Below, in pieces: positions 1-7,206 of a DNA stretch of 16,643 bases (positions are counted from its first letter, which is position 1; each line of letters opens with the position of its first letter). The stretch is from CAZESH01 sp964514665 (GTDB taxonomy: Bacteria; Bacillota; Bacilli; Paenibacillales; KCTC-25726). Below the pieces are notes generated by a model. The model had not been told where the DNA came from, made no database searches, and was given only the letters and a program-made list of their open reading frames with translations. A program made the translations under genes and the position numbers. The stretch lies in the NCBI GenBank assembly GCA_964514665.1, contig CAZESH010000065.1, forward strand, positions 1 through 16,643, read 5' to 3'.

Positions 1-75
1 GTTCTAGGTCTCTCAGACTCTCCCTTCTGCAGCGGAAAGCAAAGTCACCCGAATCGGAACCCTCGCCTCTCTTTT
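1..75 (+). repeat. Repeat element E0, 3' part, truncated by window edge
   Basis: The first 15 bases match the end of the 35-nt core block found in the two complete copies (319-353 minus strand and 11215-11249 plus strand). After that come the same landmarks as in those copies: a CTCCC stretch, a GC-ACGGAA-like segment, a CAAA-CTC-like segment, and a 3' arm around 51-69 containing GGAACCCTCGCCTC. The arm differs in sequence from those of the other copies, and its 5' partner would lie left of the window. A T-rich run (71-76) follows the arm. The right boundary is approximate. Function is unknown; I infer a structured RNA or a non-autonomous mobile element. Confidence 0.75.
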
Positions 76-88
76 TATGGCAATCCGA

Positions 89-117
89 TAGTGCTGCAAG
101 CATGGCTTGAAGCACTA
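89..117. other. Imperfect hairpin between repeats E0 and E1
   Basis: TAGTGCT (89-95) pairs with AGCACTA (111-117). CAAGC (97-101) pairs with GCTTG (105-109), and a single G/A mismatch separates the two helices. No T-run follows on the plus strand, so it is a poor intrinsic terminator. It could be an extra domain downstream of E0 or an unrelated fold. Confidence 0.5.
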
Positions 118-146
118 GACCTGCTCCTACCTGAAAAATTTATATA

Positions 147-174
147 AAGCCGCACCTTTATCGGGGTGCGGCTT
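147..174 (-). terminator. Strong hairpin terminator, probably of the ecsAB transcript
   Basis: AAGCCGCACC (147-156) and GGTGCGGCTT (165-174) form a perfect 10-bp GC-rich stem with an 8-nt loop. Read on the minus strand the stem runs into an A/T-rich tract ending in TTTTT (134-146). It would therefore end a transcript that passes through ecsB and repeat E1. The plus-strand side is less T-rich but could also work. Confidence 0.75.
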
Positions 175-260
175 CATATTGTATATATGTCATGAATGCA
201 AGTGAATATTGCGTAATCTGCATAGTCTTGACTCTGGGTTTGAGTTTGAATTTAATACAT

Positions 261-466
261 TTCGAAAGAGGGATTTCTTCCATAGTGAGTCTGTTTTCCG
301 TCGCAAAAGGGGAGGAGTTGAGAGACCTAGAACCATGAAAGTCGGAGAACTTCCCTTTATGTAAATGCTTCGATGGTTCTTGGTCTGTCAGCTTCGGACT
401 GGACCTTCCCGCATCCTTGCCGGAAAGCAGTCGATCCAGGGAATAGAAATCCCTCTTTGGAAGCTT
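261..466 (-). repeat. Repeat element E1, complete copy of about 206 bp
   Basis: This is the minus-strand copy of the element also seen at 11104-11309. Blocks identical to E2 are 414-434 (21 nt), 365-391 (27 nt) and 319-353 (35 nt). The outer arms 265-278 and 445-458 are perfectly complementary over 14 bp, extending to 17 of 18 pairs (261-278 with 445-462). The arm sequence differs from that of E2 while the pairing is kept. The left half of the core can form GACTG/CAGTC. The centre forms a 14-bp helix with one mismatch (AGACC..AGAACCAT with ATGGTTCT..GGTCT). The element begins only 4 nt after the ecsB stop codon and would be read as its 3' UTR. No protein is credible within it. Function is unknown. 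Confidence 0.85.
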
Positions 467-470
467 AGTG

Positions 471-1688
471 TTAGCGCTGCAGCCATTTTTTCCTGAAATG
501 CGCCTTCTGCAGCTCAATTATTGCAAGCCCTGCCGCTGCCGCCATAGCAGTTTGCGCAGCGCCGGCCAAGCTTGTTGATAACATCAGCTGCGGAAGCAGC
601 AGCACAAGCGCGAACACCCTGAGCAGCCCGGCATAAAGGCGAATTGCCGAACGAATGCGCAGCGCTTCCTGCAGTGGATAAATACCCGGCCAAAACTGGG
701 AGCGATGGGCTTTTTCCAGTACAGACAGCTGCAAACCCAAGAGGAAAACCAGCATCCAATAGGCAAGCATCCTGACACCGGCCCAAGGCACCACCGCCTC
801 GACCAACACGCTGAACAACGAGAATCTCAAAGCAATGCCGAACAAATCCAGACGGAAGAAGGTGCGGACATACAAATAAGTATAGGCTGCGTCGCGGCTG
901 AAGCTCCCCGGTTCAAACCATTTGACGAGCAAGCTTCTGCCCCGTACGGCCGGCTCCAGCTCGGGAACCTCGCTGAACCAGGCAAAAAAGGCAAAGACCC
1001 GCGCCCTGTGCCGCAGTTCCAGGTCAACCAGCCTGCGCCAATTGAAATGAAAGCGTGGAGCCAAACGAAGACTTGCGGAATAAAGCAGCTGCAAAAGAAA
1101 GAAAAAAGGAATCGATTTAAGCGGATCGAAATGAAACAATGCGCCGATCGCAGCAAGATTAATGCACCACCGCAGCACCCGGAAAATGATTCTGTGCCTT
1201 TCCAGCGCCAATTGATTTTCCGTCCACTGGGCATGCAAATTGATCCCCTTGCCGATTACAATTGCCGCCAATAATAGCCCGATTTGCAAATTTGCGAATG
1301 ACCCGGCATGAAGCATCAACGGCAGCACCGCTGTATAGCCGATCAGCACGATCACAGTTTGTATCGCCATGCTGAAGACAGCCGACCGCAAAAAATAAGG
1401 TTTCATATGCCGCTCAAAGGTAAGCAAAAACACCAAATCGGCCGGCTTCAGAAACGTTCTCAACGGACTGATCGACATTAGCGGAGCCAGCACTGCCATT
1501 GCGACGGGATATACAGGCAAATCGGCAGGCAGATTCCGTACCCAGCTGGCATAAACAATCGATAAAACCATAAACCCGAAGAGCAGAAAGGGCGGGAAGC
1601 CGCTTTTTACAACATCATGGACATAAGGAAAAATCTCACGGTAATAGCTCCTTGTCCTGCTTGTCCATACCGCTTTGCCGGCGCTCAC
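471..1688 (-). CDS. ecsB: ABC transporter permease EcsB
   Basis: This is the membrane subunit of the Ecs ABC transporter. In Bacillus subtilis, loss of Ecs impairs protein secretion, competence and intramembrane proteolysis by RasP; the transported substrate is not known. The 405-residue product is close to the usual EcsB length. It is very hydrophobic, with candidate membrane segments near residues 31-50, 58-75, 104-127, 131-148, 172-187 and 192-210 and several more in the C-terminal half, separated by an Arg-rich cytoplasmic stretch near 215-260. The start is GTG; its first bases overlap the ecsA stop as GTGA, and a GGGGG tract inside ecsA lies about 9 nt upstream, so translation is probably coupled to ecsA. 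No ecsC follows; repeat E1 begins 4 nt after the stop. Confidence 0.92.
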   Translation of the reverse strand: MSAGKAVWTSRTRSYYREIFPYVHDVVKSGFPPFLLFGFMVLSIVYASWVRNLPADLPVYPVAMAVLAPLMSISPLRTFLKPADLVFLLTFERHMKPYFLRSAVFSMAIQTVIVLIGYTAVLPLMLHAGSFANLQIGLLLAAIVIGKGINLHAQWTENQLALERHRIIFRVLRWCINLAAIGALFHFDPLKSIPFFFLLQLLYSASLRLAPRFHFNWRRLVDLELRHRARVFAFFAWFSEVPELEPAVRGRSLLVKWFEPGSFSRDAAYTYLYVRTFFRLDLFGIALRFSLFSVLVEAVVPWAGVRMLAYWMLVFLLGLQLSVLEKAHRSQFWPGIYPLQEALRIRSAIRLYAGLLRVFALVLLLPQLMLSTSLAGAAQTAMAAAAGLAIIELQKAHFRKKWLQR

Positions 1689-2428
1689 GATTCGCTGCCC
1701 CCCACGAGTTTAAAGAACAGCTGCTCCAACGTCGCATCCGGCATTTCCGCCTGCTGCCGGATATCTTGGAGCGTACCTGCTGCCAGAATCCTTCCCTTAT
1801 GCAGCAGGATAAAACGATCGCAATACGATTCGATCATCGAAAGGATATGAGAGCTGAGCAGAATGGAGGCTCCTTCCCGCTTCATCGCGACCATTTGCTC
1901 GAGCAGCGTGCGGATGCCCAGCGGATCCAATCCCAGAAACGGCTCGTCAATGAGATACAATGCAGGCTGTACAAGAAATGCGCACATGATCATCACCTTC
2001 TGCTTCATGCCCTTGGAAAGGTGGCGGGAAAACACATGCTGCTGTTCCCCCATCTGAAACTGTTCCAGCAGCCTGCGGGATCTTTGCTCGAATTGCTTTT
2101 GTTCCAATCCGTACACCATGGCACTGAATTTCAGGTGCTCGAGCACCGTCATTTCCTCATACAAGGAGGGAGCCTCGGGCACATATGCGAAATTTGATTT
2201 GTACCGTGGCGCATCCCGCTGCAAATCGGCGCCGTTCACCATGATCGTGCCCTCGTGCGGCCTCATCAAGCCCAATATATGTTTGATCGCCGTACTTTTG
2301 CCGGCTCCGTTCAATCCGATCAAACCAACCATTTCCCCAGGCTTGACGTCCAGCGTAATGCCATGCAGCACCGGCTTATTGAGACTGTAGCCGCCGCTTA
2401 CTCCATTCACCTTCAAAACCGCTTCCAT
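1685..2428 (-). CDS. ecsA: ABC transporter ATP-binding protein EcsA
   Basis: This is the ATPase subunit that powers the EcsAB transporter at the inner face of the membrane. Over 247 residues it shows Walker A GLNGAGKST (38-46), signature LSKGMKQK (137-144), Walker B LYLIDEP (157-163), a D-loop GLD (166-168) and the switch histidine in SSH (H194). The Q-loop region reads VPEAPSLYEEMT, with Glu where most ABC ATPases have Gln. I chose the ATG at 2428 because GGGGTGATC, a good Shine-Dalgarno match, precedes it. A longer reading frame back to 2509 would run through the terminator of the upstream gene and adds non-conserved residues. It overlaps ecsB by 4 nt. A TATAAT lies at 2447-2452, which would give a leader of only about 12 nt. 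Confidence 0.93.
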   Translation of the reverse strand: MEAVLKVNGVSGGYSLNKPVLHGITLDVKPGEMVGLIGLNGAGKSTAIKHILGLMRPHEGTIMVNGADLQRDAPRYKSNFAYVPEAPSLYEEMTVLEHLKFSAMVYGLEQKQFEQRSRRLLEQFQMGEQQHVFSRHLSKGMKQKVMIMCAFLVQPALYLIDEPFLGLDPLGIRTLLEQMVAMKREGASILLSSHILSMIESYCDRFILLHKGRILAAGTLQDIRQQAEMPDATLEQLFFKLVGGSES

Positions 2429-2446
2429 ATGATCACCCCGCCATCC

Positions 2447-2470
2447 ATTATAGCCGAATTTGTCTGCAAA
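2447..2470 (-). promoter_or_regulatory. Candidate ecsA promoter
   Basis: A perfect minus-strand TATAAT occupies 2447-2452. The best -35 is a weak TTGGTT-like hexamer about 16 nt upstream, next to the preceding gene's terminator. The predicted start lies near 2440, leaving just enough room for the ribosome binding site. Confidence 0.5.
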
Positions 2471-2472
2471 CC

Positions 2473-2500
2473 AAAAGGGGCTGCCGAGGCAGCCCCTTTT
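2473..2500 (-). terminator. Terminator of the SLH-domain gene
   Basis: AAAAGGGGCTG (2473-2483) pairs with CAGCCCCTTTT (2490-2500) around a 6-nt loop. It lies 48 nt after the SLH gene stop and just before the ecsA promoter candidate. Read on the minus strand it ends in TTTT, and it is close to symmetrical. Confidence 0.85.
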
Positions 2501-2548
2501 CCGTTGCAAATGTATGGTTCCAATCCATTCTAACCTTTTGCTCTTTAT

Positions 2549-4660
2549 TTATTGAACGGCTATCTGCGTGACCACTTGATTTTGACCCGATAATTGAACC
2601 GCATGATCGGTCACCAGATTTGCCGCATTGCCAGTAATCGTTACGTTTGGCGATACGTTGTAAACCGAGGTTTGCGTAGATCCGTAAACCGCCTGGGTAA
2701 CGGAAATCGAAGCGATCTGTCCGGCAGAATTCAAGGTTAGCGATTTGAAAAATCCATTAACCGTAAATGCCTGCGTTTGATCCTCGATCGCGGTGGTTAC
2801 TGTGATATAAATCGCCTTATTGTTCATTAAATTAACCGTCACCTGATCCCCCGCCTTCAAGTCGGCCAAAGACGAAACTGCGCCCTTGCGGAAGATCAAT
2901 GCATTGTCATTCAGGTAGTATACCTTGGACTGGCCGTTATCCGTCACAACCACATATTTGTCGGTCGTGTTGACGGCCGCAATTGTTCCGCTCACCGTTG
3001 TTTGCTCGACTACGGGTGTAATGACCTGGAGGAAATCAATTGCGCTGCCGGTTGTTCTCACGAACACCACGTCTCCTGTCTTGATGTCCGCAGCGGCTGC
3101 TGCGACACCATTGCGGTAAATCAGGGCGTTGCCGGCAAAAGTGTACGCCGTGCTTTGGTTTTGGTTCGTCCCGGTCAGCATGATGTTGGTTCCGTTGTAA
3201 GCAGTCGTAACCGTTGCCGTAAAGGTATTTTGCTGCTGAGAAGTTACACCGATGTACACGGCTTTGTTATTGACCAATCGAATCGTGACTTCATCGCCAA
3301 CCTGCAGTGAGGAAAGCGCTGCACTGACTCCGTTGCGGATAATCAGGGCGTTATCGTCAACATAATATACATTCGAGGCTTGAGTGCTGCTGTCGGTAAC
3401 CACCACATACTTGGCATCGGCATTCACGGCGGATAGATGTCCGGTTATGTTGGCTTGATCGTCAACGGGAGTCAAGACCTGCAAAACATCGATTGCAGTT
3501 CCGGTAGTTCGAACGAACACCACGTCTCCCACCTTGATATCGGCCGCTGTTGCAGTCGTTCCGTTGCGAGTGATGACGGCATTGCCCGCAAACGAATATT
3601 GCACGTTTTGATTCGATTTGCTAAGCGTGATCATGCCATTCTGATAAGCCGCATTCACTGTCGCTGTAAATGCATCCTGTTCTTGTGCCGCCTGCTTGAC
3701 TTCAATGAACACAATAACATTATTGTAGGCCCGGGCGGTAATTTGATCGCCCGCTTTCACATCGGCAAGCGACGATTTTACGCCGTTGCGGAAAACGAAT
3801 GCATTGGGATCGACCGCATAGGTTTGGGTCTGCCCATTCTCCGTCAAGGTAAGTACGTTGGATTGAATAGAGCCCACGACCGTACCGTGAATGGCTCCGT
3901 CATTGTATTGCGGCATTTGATCGCCTGTACGGTCGAGCAGTGCGGCAAGCTCTGCGCGGGTAACCGGACGATTCGGCCGGAAGGTGTTGTCTTGATAGCC
4001 CGATACCAGTTTTTTCTGCACTGCCAAGGCTACATAGCCGCGCGAGCCTACATCGATTTGGTCGGCATCGCTAAAAGGAAGCTCGGTATTCATCATCTTT
4101 TTCGCTTCGTCCTGCAGCTTTAATGCCTTGATCAGCAGCACCGTCGCCCACTCCCGGGTGGCCGGTTTATCCGGATAAACGAAGTTGGCATTTTCGCTGA
4201 ACAAATCGTTTTCCAAAGCGACTGCCACATAACCGACTGCATTCGGATATTTTCTCTCGATCAATCCTTCGTCTTTAAAGCTTAAATGGGTATTCATTTC
4301 CGCCTGCGATTCGGCCTGATCCTTCAAGCCCATAAGCCGCACCGCAGAGATGATCGCTTCGATTCTGGAAATTTGCTTTTGCGGACGGAACGTGCCGTCG
4401 TCGTAGCCCTGGAATACCCCCATCGCGGCCAAACGCGCGATGTTCTGCATCACCCAGTCATAATTCTTGTTTAAATCTTTAAATTGAATTTTTACTTGAT
4501 AATTGCCGTGACCGTTAAAGTGAAATTGCGCTTTGCCTTTTCCATGTCCTTCATGCTCACCACCGTCATCGGCGAAGGCCGAGGTTGCTCCTCCGAGAAT
4601 CATTACTGCGGTTAGTCCTGAAATCACTGCTTTTTTTAAGGTTTGTCTCTTTTTCAACAT
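2549..4660 (-). CDS. Exported SLH-domain protein with six C-terminal repeats
   Basis: This 703-residue surface protein is probably held on the cell wall by its SLH domains, which bind pyruvylated secondary wall polymers. Residues 1-30 form a Lys-rich signal peptide with likely cleavage after AFA. A short His-rich stretch follows (35-52). SLH domains lie near 58-101, 127-172 and 196-240; the usual TRAE motif is SRIE, TREW and TRAE in turn. The rest is six units of about 70 residues: R1 257-324, R2 331-399, R3 405-474, R4 480-550, R5 556-624 and a divergent R6 631-702. R1, R3 and R5 share one pattern (NALI.RNG..SSL..L..GD.VT); R2 and R4 share another (FAGNA, RNG, ADIK.GDVVFVRTTG). The R2-R3 pair was probably duplicated to give R4-R5. 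The units resemble DUF5666-type beta domains; this is a guess. AGGAGGGG lies 8 nt before the ATG. Confidence 0.9.
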   Translation of the reverse strand: MLKKRQTLKKAVISGLTAVMILGGATSAFADDGGEHEGHGKGKAQFHFNGHGNYQVKIQFKDLNKNYDWVMQNIARLAAMGVFQGYDDGTFRPQKQISRIEAIISAVRLMGLKDQAESQAEMNTHLSFKDEGLIERKYPNAVGYVAVALENDLFSENANFVYPDKPATREWATVLLIKALKLQDEAKKMMNTELPFSDADQIDVGSRGYVALAVQKKLVSGYQDNTFRPNRPVTRAELAALLDRTGDQMPQYNDGAIHGTVVGSIQSNVLTLTENGQTQTYAVDPNAFVFRNGVKSSLADVKAGDQITARAYNNVIVFIEVKQAAQEQDAFTATVNAAYQNGMITLSKSNQNVQYSFAGNAVITRNGTTATAADIKVGDVVFVRTTGTAIDVLQVLTPVDDQANITGHLSAVNADAKYVVVTDSSTQASNVYYVDDNALIIRNGVSAALSSLQVGDEVTIRLVNNKAVYIGVTSQQQNTFTATVTTAYNGTNIMLTGTNQNQSTAYTFAGNALIYRNGVAAAAADIKTGDVVFVRTTGSAIDFLQVITPVVEQTTVSGTIAAVNTTDKYVVVTDNGQSKVYYLNDNALIFRKGAVSSLADLKAGDQVTVNLMNNKAIYITVTTAIEDQTQAFTVNGFFKSLTLNSAGQIASISVTQAVYGSTQTSVYNVSPNVTITGNAANLVTDHAVQLSGQNQVVTQIAVQ

Positions 4661-4695
4661 CTGTTTTACCCCTCCTAAACTTAGACAAGCTTCAT

Positions 4696-4714
4696 ACGTC
4701 TTCAGTACAGACGT
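4696..4714 (-). promoter_or_regulatory. Hairpin in the SLH gene leader (proximal)
   Basis: ACGTCT (4696-4701) and AGACGT (4709-4714) pair around a 7-nt loop, 36 nt upstream of the SLH gene start. It could fold in the leader RNA or serve as an operator; no regulator is identified. Confidence 0.45.
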
Positions 4715-4719
4715 TTGTA

Positions 4720-4744
4720 AAAGAACATTCGCGAATGGTTCTTT
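4720..4744 (-). promoter_or_regulatory. Palindrome in the SLH gene leader (distal)
   Basis: A perfect 12-bp palindrome, CATTCGCGAATG (4726-4737), is extended by AAAGAA (4720-4725) and TTCTTT (4739-4744) with one extra G. This gives 12 pairs with one bulge. It is symmetric enough to be a dimeric repressor site, or it may fold in the leader RNA. No convincing -35/-10 pair was seen in this 130-bp leader. Confidence 0.5.
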
Positions 4745-4792
4745 ACTTTATGCCTACAAGTTTCGTTGCTGAAATTTCCTTTCGGGGGGTGT

Positions 4793-4829
4793 AAAAAAAA
4801 ATCCCTTTCGAAAAATCCGAAAAGGAATT
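4793..4829 (-). terminator. Terminator of the DEAD-box helicase gene
   Basis: On the minus strand TCCTTTTCG and CGAAAGGGA pair with one mismatch around an ATTTTT-containing loop. Nine T residues follow (4793-4801 as A on the plus strand). It lies 46 nt after the helicase stop codon. Confidence 0.85.
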
Positions 4830-4874
4830 GGAGAACCAAGCAATTTATATGGAGCATGCTTGCGCTGCATTCAG

Positions 4875-6173
4875 CTAGCTGTCTTCTTTTTCTTTAAGCC
4901 ATCTTGGCGCTCCCTTGTTTTTCTTGTCCCGCTGCCGATCCCTGTTGGATCCGGAAGCAGGCTTGGAGGGTCTGTCCGTCGTCTTTTTCGCCGCCGATTT
5001 TACCGCGGGCTTACCCCGACTCGCCGCTGCATCGCTGGTCTCGACGATTTTTCCGTTTTGCAGCGTATGCTGGATAAATCGGACGTCGAGCGCTTTTTCA
5101 AATTTGCGGAGAATAAACAGCTCATCTGCGGCAACAATCGATATGGATACGCCCGCACCGCCCATTCTTCCCGTGCGGCCCGCGCGATGCAGATAATGAT
5201 CGGCATCGGCAGCCGGCTCGAAGTGAAACACATGGGAAATGCCCTGCAAATCGAGCCCCCTTGCCGCTACATCGGTGGCAATCAAACTCTGAAACCTGCC
5301 CTGCTGAAATCTGTGCAGCACTGTAGTCCGTTCCGCTTTGTGAGAATCTCCGTACAGCGCATCGACCGTTAAACCGGTATGAGCAAGCTTGGCCTGCAGC
5401 TCGCCGATGCGTTCCGTCTGATTGACGAATACCATCGCCGCCTTCGGACGGTAATGGCGGAGCAATTTGCGCAGAAGCTCGATCTTGTCCCTTTTTTCGC
5501 AAACGAAAAAGTGATGCTCGATTCGAGCCGGCATCAAGCTGTTATCCTCCGGAACAATCGCGAGCGGGTCGCGCATCCACTGCTTCGCTTTCAATTCCAT
5601 CTCCTCAGGCATAGTAGCCGAGCAGAAAACCACCTGCTTGTCACGAACGGCGCTTTGCAGTATTTCCTGAACCTCCCCTGCGGCGCCAAGGGCAAAAACC
5701 TGATCCGCTTCGTCCACGACGATGGTCCGAACCTTGTGCATCTTCAGCTTGCGGAGCTTGATCAACTCCAAGAGCCTTCCGGGCGTCCCGATTACCAGCT
5801 GCGGATGCTGGCGAAGCTTTTCAATTTGCCGCTGCAGCGAGGCTCCGCCGATCAATCCTTGGACGACAAGCCCATGATCGGCCGCGGCCTGCTCCGCAGC
5901 CGAAACCACCTGCATGCCAAGCTCCCTTGTCGGAACCACCACGACGGCCTGCAAATCCTTCAAGCCCTCGAGCAAATTCATCCGCTGCAGTACTGGCAGC
6001 AGATAGGCTAATGTTTTTCCCGTTCCCGTTTGCGAACGCATGATGACATCTCTGCCTTCCAATAATGGCGGAATCGTTCGTTGCTGCACCGCGGTCGGCG
6101 TTTCAATGTCCATATCGTTCAGTTTATGGATAAAAGCGTCTTCGATTCCCAAAGACTTAAAAGCGTTACTCAT
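4875..6173 (-). CDS. DEAD-box ATP-dependent RNA helicase
   Basis: This predicted RNA helicase of 432 residues would unwind structured RNA in cold adaptation, mRNA turnover or ribosome assembly. All family motifs are present: Q motif with F5 and Q30, motif I SQTGTGKT (47-54), Ia PTREL (81-85), Ib TPGR (130-133), II DEAD (154-157), III SAT (185-187), V ATDVAARGLD (299-308) and VI HRAGRTGR (329-336). The tail from about residue 380 is Lys/Arg/Ser-rich and low in complexity, a usual non-specific RNA-binding extension. It lacks a recognisable DbpA RNA-binding domain. I chose the ATG at 6173 because AGAGAGGAAGC sits just upstream. The in-frame extension to 6293 runs across a good promoter and has no conservation pattern. 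It is a single-gene unit. Confidence 0.93.
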   Translation of the reverse strand: MSNAFKSLGIEDAFIHKLNDMDIETPTAVQQRTIPPLLEGRDVIMRSQTGTGKTLAYLLPVLQRMNLLEGLKDLQAVVVVPTRELGMQVVSAAEQAAADHGLVVQGLIGGASLQRQIEKLRQHPQLVIGTPGRLLELIKLRKLKMHKVRTIVVDEADQVFALGAAGEVQEILQSAVRDKQVVFCSATMPEEMELKAKQWMRDPLAIVPEDNSLMPARIEHHFFVCEKRDKIELLRKLLRHYRPKAAMVFVNQTERIGELQAKLAHTGLTVDALYGDSHKAERTTVLHRFQQGRFQSLIATDVAARGLDLQGISHVFHFEPAADADHYLHRAGRTGRMGGAGVSISIVAADELFILRKFEKALDVRFIQHTLQNGKIVETSDAAASRGKPAVKSAAKKTTDRPSKPASGSNRDRQRDKKNKGAPRWLKEKEDS

Positions 6174-6209
6174 TGCAAGCTTCCTCTCTTCAAAAGCAAA
6201 TTCCTTTTT

Positions 6210-6239
6210 ATTATAATGGATCGCCCGCAGATTCACCAA
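6210..6239 (-). promoter_or_regulatory. Promoter of the DEAD-box helicase gene
   Basis: Minus-strand TTGGTG (6234-6239) and TATAAT (6210-6215) are 18 nt apart. The predicted start near 6203 gives a leader of about 30 nt to the ATG at 6173, which supports that start over the longer frame. Confidence 0.65.
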
Positions 6240-6326
6240 ATTTGATCGATTCCACAACTTTCGCCAGCTGTATAAAATTTCTTTCTCGGACAAAACCTAT
6301 ACCGATCGGGAAACGGAGGTGATGAA

Positions 6327-6575
6327 ATGGCACGAATAGCTGTGGAAGAAACATTAAGCGATGTGGAGCAGGCGCTCAAAAACAGCGGACACGAGGTCGT
6401 GGCTTTGAATCAAAACAATGCGAAAAACTGCCATTACTGCGTGGTTTCCGGAATGGATATGAATGTTCTGGGCATGTCCGATACCGTAACCCAAGCCACT
6501 GTCATCAATGCAGAAGGATTGACGGCCGATGAAGTGGTGCAGCGGATCAACGGCGGTATGCAGCAAAGCCATTAA
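6327..6575 (+). CDS. ykuS: YkuS / UPF0180 family protein
   Basis: This 82-residue protein belongs to the uncharacterised UPF0180 (YkuS) family of Bacillales. It starts MARIAVEETLSDVEQALK and has the typical central stretch with NCHYCVVSGMD and NVLGMSDT. The C-terminal part (GLTADEVVQRI) looks helical. No enzymatic residues can be assigned; the two Cys (34 and 37, CHYC) are notable but unproven as a metal site. The ribosome binding site GGAGGTGATG is very strong. It is divergent from the helicase and ends in its own terminator. Function is unknown. Confidence 0.88.
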   Translation: MARIAVEETLSDVEQALKNSGHEVVALNQNNAKNCHYCVVSGMDMNVLGMSDTVTQATVINAEGLTADEVVQRINGGMQQSH

Positions 6576-6620
6576 GGGGTTTCCATGAAATAACCCATGA
6601 AAGTGAAGTCAAGCTATAAG

Positions 6621-6663
6621 AAAGGCATGCAAATTGTCCAGCCATTTGACATGCCTTTTTTTA
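6621..6663 (+). terminator. Terminator of ykuS, abutting the gmhB stop
   Basis: AAAGGCATG (6621-6629) plus CAAAT (6630-6634) pair with ATTTG (6644-6648) and CATGCCTTT (6650-6658), with one bulged A. This 14-bp stem is followed by T residues to 6662. The T-run contains the complement of the gmhB stop codon (6661-6663), so the same hairpin lies immediately after gmhB on the other strand. Confidence 0.85.
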
Positions 6664-7194
6664 TTGCGGCTGCTGCTTTTCCTGAATGAAAGGGTTCAAC
6701 CCTTGCACCGCTTCAAGCAGACTGGGGAACACGTAGTCGGGAGCAGCGCCTTTCGGCGGTTGATTGCCGATGAATACCGTTTTGACTCCGGCCTTGCTTC
6801 CGGCCAACACATCCACATCGCGGTCTCCGACCATAAAGCTTTGTGTTTTATCCACACCGTATTTGCTGATTAATTCCACGATCATGCCCGGCTGCGGTTT
6901 TCTGCAGCGGCAACCGAGCGACGGTTTGTGCGTGCAGGCCCTGATTTCCTTGATTTCCCCGCCTTCCGCTGCGATCAGCTCGATCATTCTCTCATGAACA
7001 GCGTCCAAATCGGCTTTGCTCATATAACCCAATCCGACACCGCCCTGATTGGTAACGACAAAAACCTTGAAGCCGGATCGGTTCAACAAAGCGACGGCTT
7101 TGGCCGCTCCCGTCAGCAGACGCAATTCCTCCGGCTTGTTCACGGAATGATTCTCATTTATTACTCCGTCACGATCAAGAAAAAAAGCCTTCAT
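6661..7194 (-). CDS. gmhB: HAD phosphatase, D-glycero-D-manno-heptose 1,7-bisphosphatase type
   Basis: This 177-residue HAD-superfamily phosphatase is of the GmhB/HisB-N type. GmhB removes the C7 phosphate of heptose 1,7-bisphosphate in nucleotide-heptose synthesis. The catalytic DRDG (7-10, nucleophile D7 and acid/base D9), TNQ (48-50), K99 and GDRDVD (123-128) are present. The zinc-loop ligands that mark GmhB are also present: C87, H89, C95 and C97. Length is normal. The RBS AAAGAGGG overlaps the stop of the upstream SDR gene (12-nt gap), so the two form an operon. No other heptose gene is in the window, so the true substrate may be another sugar phosphate. Confidence 0.87.
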   Translation of the reverse strand: MKAFFLDRDGVINENHSVNKPEELRLLTGAAKAVALLNRSGFKVFVVTNQGGVGLGYMSKADLDAVHERMIELIAAEGGEIKEIRACTHKPSLGCRCRKPQPGMIVELISKYGVDKTQSFMVGDRDVDVLAGSKAGVKTVFIGNQPPKGAAPDYVFPSLLEAVQGLNPFIQEKQQPQ

Positions 7195-7206
7195 TTTCTA
7201 CCCTCT

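Noticed and set aside
130..142. 13-base match CCTGAAAAATTTA also found at 11078-11090, near repeats
   Set aside because: An A/T-rich 13-mer is expected to recur by chance about this often in 16 kb, and its position relative to the repeats differs (downstream of E0, upstream of E2).
158..517. Minus-strand open frame of 119 codons across repeat E1
   Set aside because: It spans the ecsB end, the whole E1 repeat and the terminator region, has low-complexity composition, and the frame is not kept in the other copies.
705..1274. Plus-strand frame of 189 codons antisense to ecsB
   Set aside because: It is rich in Gln, Lys and Pro as expected from the complement of a membrane protein gene, and has no ribosome binding site.
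3437..4123. Plus-strand frame of 228 codons inside the SLH gene
   Set aside because: It lies wholly antisense to a clear exported-protein gene and reflects its codon bias and repeats; no ribosome binding site fits and no family pattern is seen.
6174..6293. Longer N-terminus for the DEAD-box helicase
   Set aside because: The extension covers a good -35/-10 pair and the ribosome binding site of the inner ATG, and DEAD-box proteins of this type start just before the Q motif.
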